Below, in pieces: positions 7,716 to 16,713 of a DNA stretch of 64,000 nt. Numbering within the stretch: the stretch's first letter is position 1; each line of letters begins with the position of its first letter. This DNA is from Devosia lucknowensis (GTDB lineage: Bacteria > Pseudomonadota > Alphaproteobacteria > Rhizobiales > Devosiaceae), in assembly GCF_900177655.1 (NCBI RefSeq), contig NZ_FXWK01000001.1:1612001-1676000 (forward strand), written 5' to 3'. A program made the translations under genes and the position numbers. The notes beneath the pieces were generated by a model, which was not told the origin of the DNA, ran no database searches, and was given only the letters and a program-made list of their open reading frames with translations.

Positions 7716-9244
7716 TGGATACCCTGGGCTATCTCTCGAATGGATTTGGCGTCGCATTCAGCCCCCTCAACCTGCTGCTGGCCGCGCTCGGATCGATCGT
7801 GGGCACAATGGTGGGCGTTCTGCCGGGCCTCGGGCCGGTCAATGCGGTGGCCATGCTGGTCCCCGTGGTGTTCGCGCTGGGCCTGCCCCCTGAATCATCC
7901 CTCATTCTGATGGCTGCCATCTATATCGGCTCCGAATATGGCGGACGCATCAGCGCCATCCTGATCAACGTGCCGGGAGAAGCTTCCGCGGTCATGACCG
8001 CCATCGAGGGCTATCCGCTGGCACGCCAGGGCAAGGCGGGCATCGCACTTTCCCTTTCGGCAGGGACGTCATTCGTTGGTTCGGCCATTGCCACCCTCGG
8101 CATCGTCATCGCCGCGCCGCTTCTGGCGCGCTGGGCGCTTGCCTTCGGACCCGTGGAATATGTCGCCCTGATGGTCTTCGCATTTGCTTGCCTGACCGGG
8201 CTTCTCACCGACAAGCCGGTCAAGGCCCTGCTTGCCATCGCCATCGGCCTGGGCATTTCCACGATCGGCATCGACGCGAATTCGGGCGTCTACCGCTACA
8301 CCTTCGGGTCGGCCAACTTGGTGGATGGCGTGCAATTCGCGACCGTGGTGATCGGGCTCTTTGCCATCAGTGAGCTGCTGATCATGCTCGAAGGCATGCG
8401 GAGCGGCACGTCCCAGCCGGTCAAGCAATTGGGGCGGCCGCTCTTTAATCGGGCCGAGGCGCTGTTTGTCGCCATGTCGGCGATCCGCGGCTCGGTCATC
8501 GGCTTTTTCGTCGGTATCCTGCCCGGCGCCGGTGGAACGGTGGCCTCAGCACTCGCCTATACGACCGAGAAACGGGTCGTCGAACGAAGCGACAGCGCCG
8601 GAAGCAAGTTCGGCGACGGTGATCTGCGCGGACTTGCAAGCGTCGAGGCCGCCAACAACAGCGCCTCGAACAGCAACTTCATTCCCATGCTGACCCTTGG
8701 CATTCCCAGCTCGGGCACGACGGCCATCATGCTGGGCGTGTTGACGCTTTACAATCTGACGCCGGGCCCCGCCCTGTTCAACAGCCAGCCGGATCTGGTC
8801 TGGGGGCTGATTGCTTCCCTGTTCATCGGCAATGTTATGCTTCTGGCGCTGAACATCCCGCTGGTCGGCTTTTTCGCCAAGATGCTTTCGGTTCCGGCCT
8901 GGGTGCTGGTGCCCTTCATCGTGGTGGTCAGCGCCATCGGCGTCTACTCGGGCAAGTCCGCGACGTTCGACCTCGTCCTGATGGTGGGCATAGGGGTGGT
9001 CGCCTACATCCTCAGGCGTTCAGGCGTCCCGATGGCACCACTGATCCTCGGGCTGGTGCTGGGCAAAATCCTGGAGCAGAGCCTGCGCCGGGCCTTGTCC
9101 ATCTCCGGCGGCGACCCCCTGATCATCTGGTCCAGCCCAATCGCAATTGTGCTCTGGGCTATGGCCGTGGGCGCCCTGTTGCTGCCGATGATCCTGCCCA
9201 GAATTGCCCGCTGGCGCAAAACGGCGCTGGTGGAAGCCGAGTAG
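7715..9244 (+). CDS. tctA: TctA-family large membrane subunit
   Basis: A 509-residue integral membrane protein with about 12 hydrophobic segments and both duplicated TctA signatures: GVLPGLGPVNA near residues 35-45 and GILPGAGGTVAS near residues 268-279. It forms the substrate pathway of the TTT transporter, probably driven by a cation gradient as in the family. The start at 7715 overlaps the tctB stop. An in-frame extension upstream exists but only re-reads tctB. A strong hairpin follows the stop. Confidence 0.92.
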   Translation: MDTLGYLSNGFGVAFSPLNLLLAALGSIVGTMVGVLPGLGPVNAVAMLVPVVFALGLPPESSLILMAAIYIGSEYGGRISAILINVPGEASAVMTAIEGYPLARQGKAGIALSLSAGTSFVGSAIATLGIVIAAPLLARWALAFGPVEYVALMVFAFACLTGLLTDKPVKALLAIAIGLGISTIGIDANSGVYRYTFGSANLVDGVQFATVVIGLFAISELLIMLEGMRSGTSQPVKQLGRPLFNRAEALFVAMSAIRGSVIGFFVGILPGAGGTVASALAYTTEKRVVERSDSAGSKFGDGDLRGLASVEAANNSASNSNFIPMLTLGIPSSGTTAIMLGVLTLYNLTPGPALFNSQPDLVWGLIASLFIGNVMLLALNIPLVGFFAKMLSVPAWVLVPFIVVVSAIGVYSGKSATFDLVLMVGIGVVAYILRRSGVPMAPLILGLVLGKILEQSLRRALSISGGDPLIIWSSPIAIVLWAMAVGALLLPMILPRIARWRKTALVEAE

Positions 9245-9268
9245 CGGATAAGCTCGGAACTTCCAAAA

Positions 9269-9302
9269 ACGGCATCTGGCGACAGACATCGTCAGATGCC
9301 GT
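9269..9302. terminator. Bidirectional hairpin between convergent genes
   Basis: ACGGCATCTG (9269-9278) pairs perfectly with CAGATGCCGT (9293-9302), and GCGA/TCGT extends the stem to 14 bp with a 6-nt loop. It separates tctA from the convergent binding-protein gene and can serve both. Confidence 0.75.
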
Positions 9303-9322
9303 CCCGTTCGAGTTGGTTCACC

Positions 9323-10471
9323 CTACTGCCAGCTCTGTGGCCACAGGTCGCCGTCGACATAAAGGTCGTCGGCTTCGACCGGTGTCTCATTGCGCAAGAC
9401 CGATACATCGAATGCGGATCGCCAGCGGTCGATCAGTCGGGCTCGCTTGACCTGATCGAGATAGACCAGGAGGCCGGGGCTGACTGGCACGGGCCGCAGC
9501 TGGCCCGACAGGGCCGTGCGCATGGCGTCCGCGGTATTGCCATCCTCGACGCTCGGATTGAGCGCAGCGATGTGCAGTTCGCGGGCCATGACCGTCTGTC
9601 CCTCCTGGGACATGAAGTAGTCGAGGAACAGGCCGCCCAGATCGGGCGCGGCGCTGGCCTTGGGCACAAGGCCGATCCGCGACATGATGATCGTGTAATC
9701 CTCGGGCAGCACCACGCCGATATTGGGCTCGCGAACCGCCCATTCGGCGGCGTAGGTGCCCACAAGATTGTAGCCGAATATGTAGCGGCCATCGGCCACG
9801 CGATCGAGAATTTCGGAAGTGGTGGAATGCAACCTGGCACCGGCGGCGCCCATGGCTGCCATCAGTTCCCAGATGTCGCGATACTGTTCCTGATCCCGGG
9901 AGAAAAAAAGGAAGCCCAGGCCGGCCGTTTCGATGTCGTAGGTGCCGACCTTGCCCTGGATGGTGTCCTTGTTGCGTATCAGCCACTGCTCGAGCTCGCC
10001 GCGGGTGGACGGCGGCGCCATGTTTGCGAACGAGGGCTTGTGGTAGACGAAGACGACGGGCTCGTAGGTCAGCGCATAGGCGGTGTTCCGCCAGTTCGCC
10101 CAGCGCGGCCAGCTATCGCTCAATGGCAGGTTGGATTGCTGCGCATAGCCGTCGTTGGCGAGCTTGATCTGCAAATCCATTGCCGAGGAAAAAACGACGT
10201 CGGCAGTCACCTCGCCCGCGTCGGTTTCGCGCACCACCCGGTCATGGATCTCGCTGGTCAGGAACTCTTCGTACTGCACGGCGATACCGGGAAAACGCCG
10301 CTGAAACGAGGATAGCATGGGGTCTGCGGTCGGCAGATCCAGCGATGAGTAGATCAGCAGCACCCTCGCGTCGGCATTGCCGTCGAGCGCGGGATAGAAT
10401 TTCACCCCCGCAGCCGTCGCGCCGCCAGCGGCAGTGAGGAAAAACATGGTCAGGAGTATAATGGCGCGCAT
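9323..10471 (-). CDS. PgtC-like periplasmic binding protein
   Basis: A 382-residue exported protein with a signal peptide (cleavage near residue 20) and the fold signature of iron/2-aminoethylphosphonate-type ABC substrate receptors (LLIYSSLDLPTADPMLSSFQ near residue 38). No ABC permease or ATPase gene lies nearby. It is divergent, 59 bp away, from a TctDE-like two-component system. That layout resembles PgtC, a periplasmic protein acting as an input to a kinase rather than as a transporter part. The sensory role is inferred from context. A stand-alone receptor for a distant transporter is the alternative. Confidence 0.78.
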   Translation of the reverse strand: MRAIILLTMFFLTAAGGATAAGVKFYPALDGNADARVLLIYSSLDLPTADPMLSSFQRRFPGIAVQYEEFLTSEIHDRVVRETDAGEVTADVVFSSAMDLQIKLANDGYAQQSNLPLSDSWPRWANWRNTAYALTYEPVVFVYHKPSFANMAPPSTRGELEQWLIRNKDTIQGKVGTYDIETAGLGFLFFSRDQEQYRDIWELMAAMGAAGARLHSTTSEILDRVADGRYIFGYNLVGTYAAEWAVREPNIGVVLPEDYTIIMSRIGLVPKASAAPDLGGLFLDYFMSQEGQTVMARELHIAALNPSVEDGNTADAMRTALSGQLRPVPVSPGLLVYLDQVKRARLIDRWRSAFDVSVLRNETPVEADDLYVDGDLWPQSWQ

Positions 10472-10530
10472 GCAAATCAGTCTGCTACAAGTAAAAAAAG
10501 ACTACAATCAGCCTTCTGGGGGGTGGGACC

Positions 10531-11202
10531 ATGCGCATTCTGGTGGTCGAAGATAATCTGACCCTCGCCAGTGGCATCGAGCGGTTGCTCAAGCAGAGCG
10601 GCTATGCCGTTGACTGCGTGCATGACGGGCTTTCGGCCGAAGCAGTCGTAAGCACGGAAGCCTTCGATGTCGTCATTCTTGATCTGAACCTGCCCGAACT
10701 GGATGGGCTGTCGGTGCTGCGCAGCATCCGAGACCGAAAACTGGATTCGGCAGTTCTCATTCTCACCGCCAAGGATGCACCGGCCGACCGCATCCGCGGG
10801 CTCGATCTGGGTGCGGACGACTATCTTACCAAGCCCTTCGATGTCGGCGAGCTCGAAGCCCGGGTGCGGGCCCTGATCCGGCGCAAGAGCGGAGCACGCA
10901 GCCCGCTGGTGAGTTTTGGCGCGCTCACCTTCGATCTCAACGCCCGCACCCTGACCAGCGAACAGGGGATTGTCGACGTGCCGGCGCGGGAACTGTCGGT
11001 GCTGGAGCTGCTGTTCTCGCGCTCCGGCAAAGTCGTCCACAAACACGTCATTATCGAATCCCTCAGCGCATTCGACGACGACCTGACGCCCAATGCGGTG
11101 GAGCAATATGTCTCGCGTTTGCGGCGCAAGCTCATTCCCTACGATGTGACCATCAATACGGCGCGCGGCATCGGCTATTATTTGAGCAAGGCCTCGGCGT
11201 GA
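10531..11202 (+). CDS. TctD-like response regulator, second copy
   Basis: A 223-residue OmpR-family regulator: receiver with Asp51 as phospho-acceptor (ILDLNLPELDG), Lys in TKPF, and a C-terminal winged helix ending in the TARGIGYYL motif. A purine-rich ribosome-binding site (GGGGGTGGG) precedes the start. It overlaps the kinase gene by 4 bp (GTGA). It is clearly related to the regulator at 4113-4784, so the two systems probably arose by duplication. Likely targets are the neighbouring binding protein and/or the second TTT operon, an inference from position. Confidence 0.9.
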   Translation: MRILVVEDNLTLASGIERLLKQSGYAVDCVHDGLSAEAVVSTEAFDVVILDLNLPELDGLSVLRSIRDRKLDSAVLILTAKDAPADRIRGLDLGADDYLTKPFDVGELEARVRALIRRKSGARSPLVSFGALTFDLNARTLTSEQGIVDVPARELSVLELLFSRSGKVVHKHVIIESLSAFDDDLTPNAVEQYVSRLRRKLIPYDVTINTARGIGYYLSKASA

Positions 11203-12596
11203 GACTGATCCCTCAATCGCTTCGTGGCCGCCTGCTGGTGTCTCTTCTGGTCCCGCTGGCGCTGATCGGGCTGATCGGCCTGCTCAATTCGCGCCAGGAG
11301 GCAGCGACCATTTCCACCAGCGTGTCCGACCGCGTCCTGGCCGGCTCGGCCCTGGCTATCGCCGAACGCGTCGTGGTGACCGAAAACGGCACGCTGGACG
11401 TCGACATCCCCTATGCTGCACTCGAAATGCTGACCTCGACTGCGCAGGACAATGTGTTCTATCGCGTGGAAGGCCCGCCGGGCAATTTCATTACCGGCTA
11501 TGCCGACCTGCCGCGCATCCCCGATTCCGGCCCCAATGTGGTCGAAGAAATCGAATTCATGGATGGTGAATTCAGGGGCACCGCGGTTCGCATCGCCATG
11601 TTGCGACGCGCCGGATCGTCAGGCCTCGCGGCTATTCCCTTTGAAGTGACCGTGGCTGAGACGACGCTTTCGCGCGGGCTGCTCTCGGACAGCATCATCG
11701 TCAATTCGGCCATCCGGCTGGCGCTGCTGATCGCGGCGGCAATTGCCATCGCACTGATCTCCGTCAGCCTCTCCATCCGTCCGCTGTACCGCCTGAGCGA
11801 ATCCATTGCACAGCGCAGCCCGTCCGAGTTGGGTCGCATCGACGACGAGGTGCCCACCGAGGTGCGCGGCCTGGTCGACACCATCAACAATTTCATGGAT
11901 CGGCTTGGCACATCGATCGATGCCCTGCGCCATTTTACCGGCAATGCCAGCCATCAGCTGCGCACGCCGTTGGCGATTATCCGCACGCAACTGGCGCTGG
12001 CGCGGCGCGCGACCAGCAGCCAGCAGGCCAAGGCGGCGCTGGATGATGGTGACGAGGCCGTTGTCCATGCCGAACGTGTTCTTGCCCAGCTTATGCTTCT
12101 GGCGCGGGTGGACGAGGCCGTATCGCAGACGCGGGAAGCAGACCGTGTAAACCTGACGCTCGTGGCACGCGAGCTCGTGGCCGACCTGATCCCGCTGGCC
12201 TGCAGCGTCGACATCGACCTCGGCTATGAAGGGGACCAGACGGTTCATGTGCTCGGGGACGAAATCCTTCTGGGCGAGATGCTGCGCAACCTTATCGACA
12301 ACGCGCTCAAATATGCCGGCAAGGGCGCCTCCGTTACGGTCAGCGTCATCGAGTCAGGCGGCCTGGCGCGGCTTTGCGTGGAAGACACAGGCGCCGGCAT
12401 TCCCCTGCATCTGCAGGGCGACGTTCGCAAACGCTTCCTGCGCGGCCGCAGCAGCGGCCAAGGCTCTGGCCTTGGCCTTGCCATCGTCGATGAGATCGCC
12501 GCCCTGTTCGGGGGTGCCCTGACCATCGGCAACGGGCGCAATGGCACGGGACTCCTTGCCGCGATCACCCTGCCCGCCGCGCCGGATGCCCAATAG
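11199..12596 (+). CDS. TctE-like sensor histidine kinase, second copy
   Basis: A 465-residue kinase built like the one at 4781-6196: N-terminal membrane anchor, periplasmic TctE N-terminal domain (about residues 30-165), second membrane segment, HAMP region, H-box SHQLRTP (His near residue 252) and ATPase motifs NLIDNALKYAG, EDTGAGIP and GSGLGLAIV. Start codon is GTG. The periplasmic domain may read the divergent PgtC-like protein. It is followed by a strong terminator. Confidence 0.9.
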   Translation: MRLIPQSLRGRLLVSLLVPLALIGLIGLLNSRQEAATISTSVSDRVLAGSALAIAERVVVTENGTLDVDIPYAALEMLTSTAQDNVFYRVEGPPGNFITGYADLPRIPDSGPNVVEEIEFMDGEFRGTAVRIAMLRRAGSSGLAAIPFEVTVAETTLSRGLLSDSIIVNSAIRLALLIAAAIAIALISVSLSIRPLYRLSESIAQRSPSELGRIDDEVPTEVRGLVDTINNFMDRLGTSIDALRHFTGNASHQLRTPLAIIRTQLALARRATSSQQAKAALDDGDEAVVHAERVLAQLMLLARVDEAVSQTREADRVNLTLVARELVADLIPLACSVDIDLGYEGDQTVHVLGDEILLGEMLRNLIDNALKYAGKGASVTVSVIESGGLARLCVEDTGAGIPLHLQGDVRKRFLRGRSSGQGSGLGLAIVDEIAALFGGALTIGNGRNGTGLLAAITLPAAPDAQ

Positions 12597-12598
12597 AA

Positions 12599-12631
12599 AA
12601 CGCACGCTCCGAGCGCCTCGGAACGTGCGTT
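12599..12631. terminator. Two-part perfect hairpin after tctE-like gene
   Basis: AACGCACG (12599-12606) pairs with CGTGCGTT (12624-12631), and inside it TCCGAG pairs with CTCGGA around a CGC loop. It sits between two convergent genes and probably ends transcription from both sides. Confidence 0.75.
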
Positions 12632-12653
12632 CATTCACCGTTGCGGGATCGTA

Positions 12654-13523
12654 TCAGTCGGCCGGGTCGGCCCCGGTGTCGCTCTCGAGAATGACGGTGC
12701 CGTATTTTTCTCCCAAGGCGGCAAGTTCGGACGCCAATGCCGCTTCAACCAGCGTCGAGCCAAGCTCGGACCGCTTGTCCTCAAAACTGTCCGGCGCGCT
12801 CGTCCGCTCGTCCTCGAATTTGAGGATATGCCATCCGAACTGAGTGGCTATGGGCGATGTGATATCGCCCACCGAGCCAAGGGCGAAACCGGCGTCGCTG
12901 AGCGGGGCGATCATCTCGCCTTCCGCCATGAAGCCGAGATCGGCCGAAACCTGCGCGGAGGGATCGGCGGACATTTCCCGGGCGACAGTTTCAAAATCCT
13001 CTCCGGCTTCCAGCCGCGCCAGGATCTGGTCTGCTGCCTCCTGGGTTTCGGCCAGGATGTGGCCAAAACTGCGCTCTGCGACCGGCCGGTAGCCGGCGAC
13101 GTACGTTTCGTAGGCGCCCTGCAAAGCCGTCTCATCGGTCGCTCCGCTCACCACATGCTGGATGAAAAGCTCCTGCAGCAACCGTGTCTGCTCGAAAGCC
13201 AACCGGCGCTGAAAGACTTCATTGTCGTCAAGTCCCAGATCCTGCGCGGCCAGTGCCATGAGGTTGAGGTCGATGGCGGTCTGCATCAGATAGTCGGCCC
13301 GCTCTTCCGCCGACATCTGCGCGAGGCGGTCGAGAGATTTTTCGGCGATCACGGCGATATCGACGCCGGTGATCTCGACATCGCCCACGCGCGCAATGAC
13401 CGTCGGCTGCTCGGCTCGTAGGTTCCCGGCCTGGTCGGACTCCTGCCCGGCTACAGCACCGGGCAGGAGGACCAGACAGGACAGGGCTGCGGCGAATAGA
13501 GAGGTTTTGAAAGAGATGTTCAT
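12654..13523 (-). CDS. SurA/parvulin-type peptidyl-prolyl isomerase
   Basis: A 289-residue exported protein with a signal peptide, a SurA/PrsA-like N-terminal chaperone region (about residues 35-140) and a parvulin PPIase domain (about 150-245, with SFGHILAET and FGWHILKFED motifs). It is placed in the periplasm. Its start overlaps the tctA stop by one base (TGATG), so it is translated with the second TTT transporter. The same strand carries tctB, tctC and, further upstream, a porin. A dedicated folding factor for the porin or the receptor is a reasonable inference. The start at 13523 gives the signal peptide; the frame also stays open upstream but that part only shadows tctA. Confidence 0.86.
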   Translation of the reverse strand: MNISFKTSLFAAALSCLVLLPGAVAGQESDQAGNLRAEQPTVIARVGDVEITGVDIAVIAEKSLDRLAQMSAEERADYLMQTAIDLNLMALAAQDLGLDDNEVFQRRLAFEQTRLLQELFIQHVVSGATDETALQGAYETYVAGYRPVAERSFGHILAETQEAADQILARLEAGEDFETVAREMSADPSAQVSADLGFMAEGEMIAPLSDAGFALGSVGDITSPIATQFGWHILKFEDERTSAPDSFEDKRSELGSTLVEAALASELAALGEKYGTVILESDTGADPAD

Positions 13524-15040
13524 CAGTCGTCGTTCGCTGCCAGTTCGTTGAGGATTTTGCCCTTGCCGCGCGCCCGCATGACGAGAGGAACGACAACCGC
13601 GGCAACGGCGAGCAGCAGCAAACCCGCGGCAATGGGCGAGGTAACGAGAACCGAGACATCGCCCTGGCTGATGGCAAGGGCCCGTCGCAGTTGCTGCTCG
13701 GCCATGGGTCCAAGGATGAGGCCGATGACCACCGGGGCAATGGGAAAATCGAGCACACGCATGACGAATGCCAGCAGACCGAATGCGAGGAGCACACCGA
13801 GTTCGAAAATCGAAGGATTTGCACCAATCGTGCCGAGCGTCGCGAACATCACGATACCCGCATAGAGCCAGTGGCGCGGGATCGAGAGCAGTTTCACCCA
13901 CATGCCGATCAGGGGCAGGTTGAGCACCAGAAGCATCAGATTGGCGATCAGCAGGCTGGCGATGAGGCCCCAGACCAGGGTTGGGTTGTTCACGAACAGG
14001 AGCGGACCGGGCTGCAGGCCGAACTGCTGGAACCCGGCCAGCATGATGGCAGCGGTGGCCGTCGTCGGCAGTCCAAGGGTCAGAAGCGGCACGAGCGTAC
14101 CGGCAGCCGACGCATTGTTGGCAGCCTCCGGCCCGGCGACACCCTCGATGGCGCCATGGCCGAACTCTTCTGGATGCTTGGTGAGCTGTCGTTCGGTCGT
14201 ATAGGACAGGAATGTGCCGATCTCGGCGCCCCCGGCCGGCATCGCCCCAATCGGAAATCCGAGGGCCGTGCCGCGCAACCAGGGCTTCCATGAGCGCGCC
14301 CAGTCTTGCTTGTTCATCCAGACGCTGCCCTTGACGGGCACGATCTCCTCTTGGCCCTTCAGTCCACGCGAGGCGACGAAAAATGCCTCACCGATGGCGA
14401 ACATGGCCACCGCGATGGTCGTGACTTCGATCCCATCAAGCAAGTCCGGCACCCCAAAGGCAAGGCGTGCCTGTCCCGTCTGCAGATCGATGCCGATCAG
14501 CCCGATGGCAAGGCCGAGAGCCAAAGCCGTCAGCCCGCGCAAAGCGGACGAGCCAAAGGCGGCGGACACAGTCATGAAGGCGAGCATCATCAACGCGAAA
14601 TATTCGGCCGGACCGAACATCAAGGCCAGTTTGACGACCCACGGAGCGATAAACGCCAGCCCGAAAGTGGCGATCAGTCCCGCAACGAAAGAACCGATGG
14701 CAGCTGTCGCCAATGCGGGCCCACCGCGCCCCTTGCGGGCCATCTTGTTGCCCTCGAGCGCGGTCACGATCGATGCGCTTTCGCCGGGCGTATTGAGCAG
14801 GATGGATGTGGTCGAACCGCCATACATGCCGCCATAATAGATGCCGGCAAACATGATCAGGGAACCGGCGGGATCGAGCCTATAGGTGACGGGCAGAAGC
14901 AGCGCCACGGTGAGCGCCGGGCCAATGCCGGGCAAGACGCCCACGGCAGTGCCCAGAAGCACACCCAAAAGCGCGAACAGCAGGTTTGATGGCTGGGCTG
15001 CGATCAGCAGGCCCTGCAGCAAAAGATCTAGAGTTTCCAT
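13523..15040 (-). CDS. tctA: TctA-family large membrane subunit, second copy
   Basis: A 505-residue membrane protein with the TctA repeats [11 protein letters not shown] (about residue 34) and an internal second repeat around [11 protein letters not shown] near residue 268. In the second repeat the usual LPG is MPA. It has about 11-12 hydrophobic segments. It is the permease of the second TTT system, encoded 7 bp after tctB and overlapping the parvulin gene downstream. Confidence 0.92.
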   Translation of the reverse strand: METLDLLLQGLLIAAQPSNLLFALLGVLLGTAVGVLPGIGPALTVALLLPVTYRLDPAGSLIMFAGIYYGGMYGGSTTSILLNTPGESASIVTALEGNKMARKGRGGPALATAAIGSFVAGLIATFGLAFIAPWVVKLALMFGPAEYFALMMLAFMTVSAAFGSSALRGLTALALGLAIGLIGIDLQTGQARLAFGVPDLLDGIEVTTIAVAMFAIGEAFFVASRGLKGQEEIVPVKGSVWMNKQDWARSWKPWLRGTALGFPIGAMPAGGAEIGTFLSYTTERQLTKHPEEFGHGAIEGVAGPEAANNASAAGTLVPLLTLGLPTTATAAIMLAGFQQFGLQPGPLLFVNNPTLVWGLIASLLIANLMLLVLNLPLIGMWVKLLSIPRHWLYAGIVMFATLGTIGANPSIFELGVLLAFGLLAFVMRVLDFPIAPVVIGLILGPMAEQQLRRALAISQGDVSVLVTSPIAAGLLLLAVAAVVVPLVMRARGKGKILNELAANDD

Positions 15041-15047
15041 TTCGGCC

Positions 15048-15533
15048 TCAGGGTATGAGCCGCTCGAGCGGACCGGCGGGCAGCGAAAGCATCAGCAGAC
15101 GCGCAAAGACCAGCCACACGAAGAAGGCAAGTGGGACGCCGACGGCCAGACCGAGCCAGAATGGTCTTTGTCCGAAGCCGCGTGCCGTCAGGGCAAAGAG
15201 CAGGCCCGTCGCGATGCTGAACCCCGCATAGGGCAGGAGAACCATCTGCGCGATCATGCCGCCTGCAACCCAGGCGACCGGGCCAAGCTCCGGCACTGTC
15301 CAGCGCGGAAACTTGTCCCGCAGAGCATGGATGAGGGTCCAGAGGGACAGGCCGGCCAGGAAAAAGCCGATGACATAGGCGAAGGTGGCAGGTCCGACGC
15401 GGGCATAGCGCGCCGCATTGCCTAGCTTCACCGCTTCGGCGACGATGAGCACCGCCACTGCCATCAGCACGGCTGCGGTAACAAGCGCCGCCCAATTGGG
15501 GCGACGCTCATTTGTTGTGGTGTTCTCGTTCAC
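15048..15533 (-). CDS. tctB: TctB-family small membrane subunit, second copy
   Basis: A 161-residue protein with four hydrophobic segments and the [12 protein letters not shown] motif (about residues 41-52), corresponding to the VGPKAFP region of TctB proteins. It overlaps tctC by 4 bp and is followed after 7 bp by tctA, so the three subunits are co-translated. Confidence 0.84.
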   Translation of the reverse strand: MNENTTTNERRPNWAALVTAAVLMAVAVLIVAEAVKLGNAARYARVGPATFAYVIGFFLAGLSLWTLIHALRDKFPRWTVPELGPVAWVAGGMIAQMVLLPYAGFSIATGLLFALTARGFGQRPFWLGLAVGVPLAFFVWLVFARLLMLSLPAGPLERLIP

Positions 15534-16474
15534 TGGACGAGACCAATGTCTTTCAGGATCACCTCGGTGGCCGCGATATCTTCCTGAAGCTGGGCAGCGA
15601 AGGCGTCGCCGGCCAGGAACGTATCCTGCCAGCCGCGCTCGGCCAGGATCGACTGCCAGGTGTCGGACGCCACGACCTTTTCGAGGTCGGCGATGATGGT
15701 GGCAACCTGTTCGTCGGTGAGGCCCGGGGCCGCCGAGACCGAACGCCAGTTCTGCATGACCACGTCGATGCCGCTTTCCGTCAGTGTCGGTGCGTCGATG
15801 CCTTCGATGCGCTCCTCGCTGGTGACGGCCAGGATGCGCAGGTCACCAGACTCGACCTGGCCCTGGAATTCGCCATAGCCCGAGATACCGACGGTCACCT
15901 GACCGCCCAGGATCGCGGCCAGGGATTCGCCACCGCCCGAGAAGGCGATGTAGTTGACCTGGGTGGGATCCACATCGACGGCCTTGGCAAAAAGGCCGGC
16001 AGCGATATGGTCGGCGCCACCGGCAGACCCGCCCGCCCAGGAGACCGAACCGGGATCGGCGCGCAACATTTCGACCAGGTCGTCGATGGTCTGGAGCGGC
16101 GACTCGGCCCGCACGGCAATCGCTTCGTATTCACCGGTGAGACGGGCAATCGGGGTCACGTCGTTGAGGGTGACGGGGGAGGCATTGGTCAGGATGGCGC
16201 CGACCATCACATAGCCGCCGACCATCAGCGCATTCGGATCGCCTGCGGACTGATTGACGAACTGGGCGATACCGATCGTACCGCCTGCACCGGGAACGTT
16301 CACGACCTGAACATTGCCGCCGATTCCCTCGTCCTGCATGGTCTGCTGCAGGGCGCGGGCGGTCTGATCCCAGCCGCCGCCGGGCGCGGCAGGCGCCATG
16401 ATGTTGTAGTCGGCGGCAAAGGCGCCAACGGTCAGAGTGGAGACCAGGACGGTCGAGAGAAGCAGGTGTTTCAT
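15530..16474 (-). CDS. tctC: TctC-family periplasmic binding protein, second copy
   Basis: A 314-residue receptor with signal peptide (cleavage near FAA, residue 19) and the TctC ligand motif APAAPGGGWDQTA near residues 26-38. The start at 16474 is chosen because a GGTGGA ribosome-binding site lies just upstream and the signal peptide begins there. A 30-residue in-frame extension upstream has no such support. Unlike the other copy it lacks the cysteine pair around the ligand motif, so the two receptors probably bind different compounds. It is separated from the upstream porin by 239 bp with a terminator. Confidence 0.88.
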   Translation of the reverse strand: MKHLLLSTVLVSTLTVGAFAADYNIMAPAAPGGGWDQTARALQQTMQDEGIGGNVQVVNVPGAGGTIGIAQFVNQSAGDPNALMVGGYVMVGAILTNASPVTLNDVTPIARLTGEYEAIAVRAESPLQTIDDLVEMLRADPGSVSWAGGSAGGADHIAAGLFAKAVDVDPTQVNYIAFSGGGESLAAILGGQVTVGISGYGEFQGQVESGDLRILAVTSEERIEGIDAPTLTESGIDVVMQNWRSVSAAPGLTDEQVATIIADLEKVVASDTWQSILAERGWQDTFLAGDAFAAQLQEDIAATEVILKDIGLVQ

Positions 16475-16672
16475 ATTTCCACCGAAGATTATTTTGCCAA
16501 CTCGGGCGGCTGGCTCAAAAAGCGCATCTCTGCCGCCCCCGGTCAGCCGGGTACTGCAGAACAAGGGCTCTCCTCACCAGGCCAGTCGTCTTCCGCGACG
16601 TGCCGCCAAGCACAAGATCACACCAAGCTGACTTGAGCCTGACATCGGCGGAATCGAATGCATCCGGAGGTC

Positions 16673-16704
16673 AAACCGGCGGAACGGCTTCGCCCCGCCG
16701 GTTT
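16673..16704 (-). terminator. Hairpin terminator after porin
   Basis: AAACCGGCGG (16673-16682) pairs perfectly with CCGCCGGTTT (16695-16704). It lies 9 bp past the porin stop. It would end or attenuate porin transcription before tctC. The remaining spacer to tctC (16475-16672) shows no gene. Confidence 0.7.
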
Positions 16705-16713
16705 CCGGCTGGC

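Noticed and set aside
9296-10315. A 339-residue plus-strand reading frame
   Set aside because: It is antisense to the PgtC-like binding protein, starts inside the terminator hairpin and has no motifs.
15512-16636. A 374-residue plus-strand reading frame over tctC
   Set aside because: It is antisense to a clear TctC protein with signal peptide and has no family signature.
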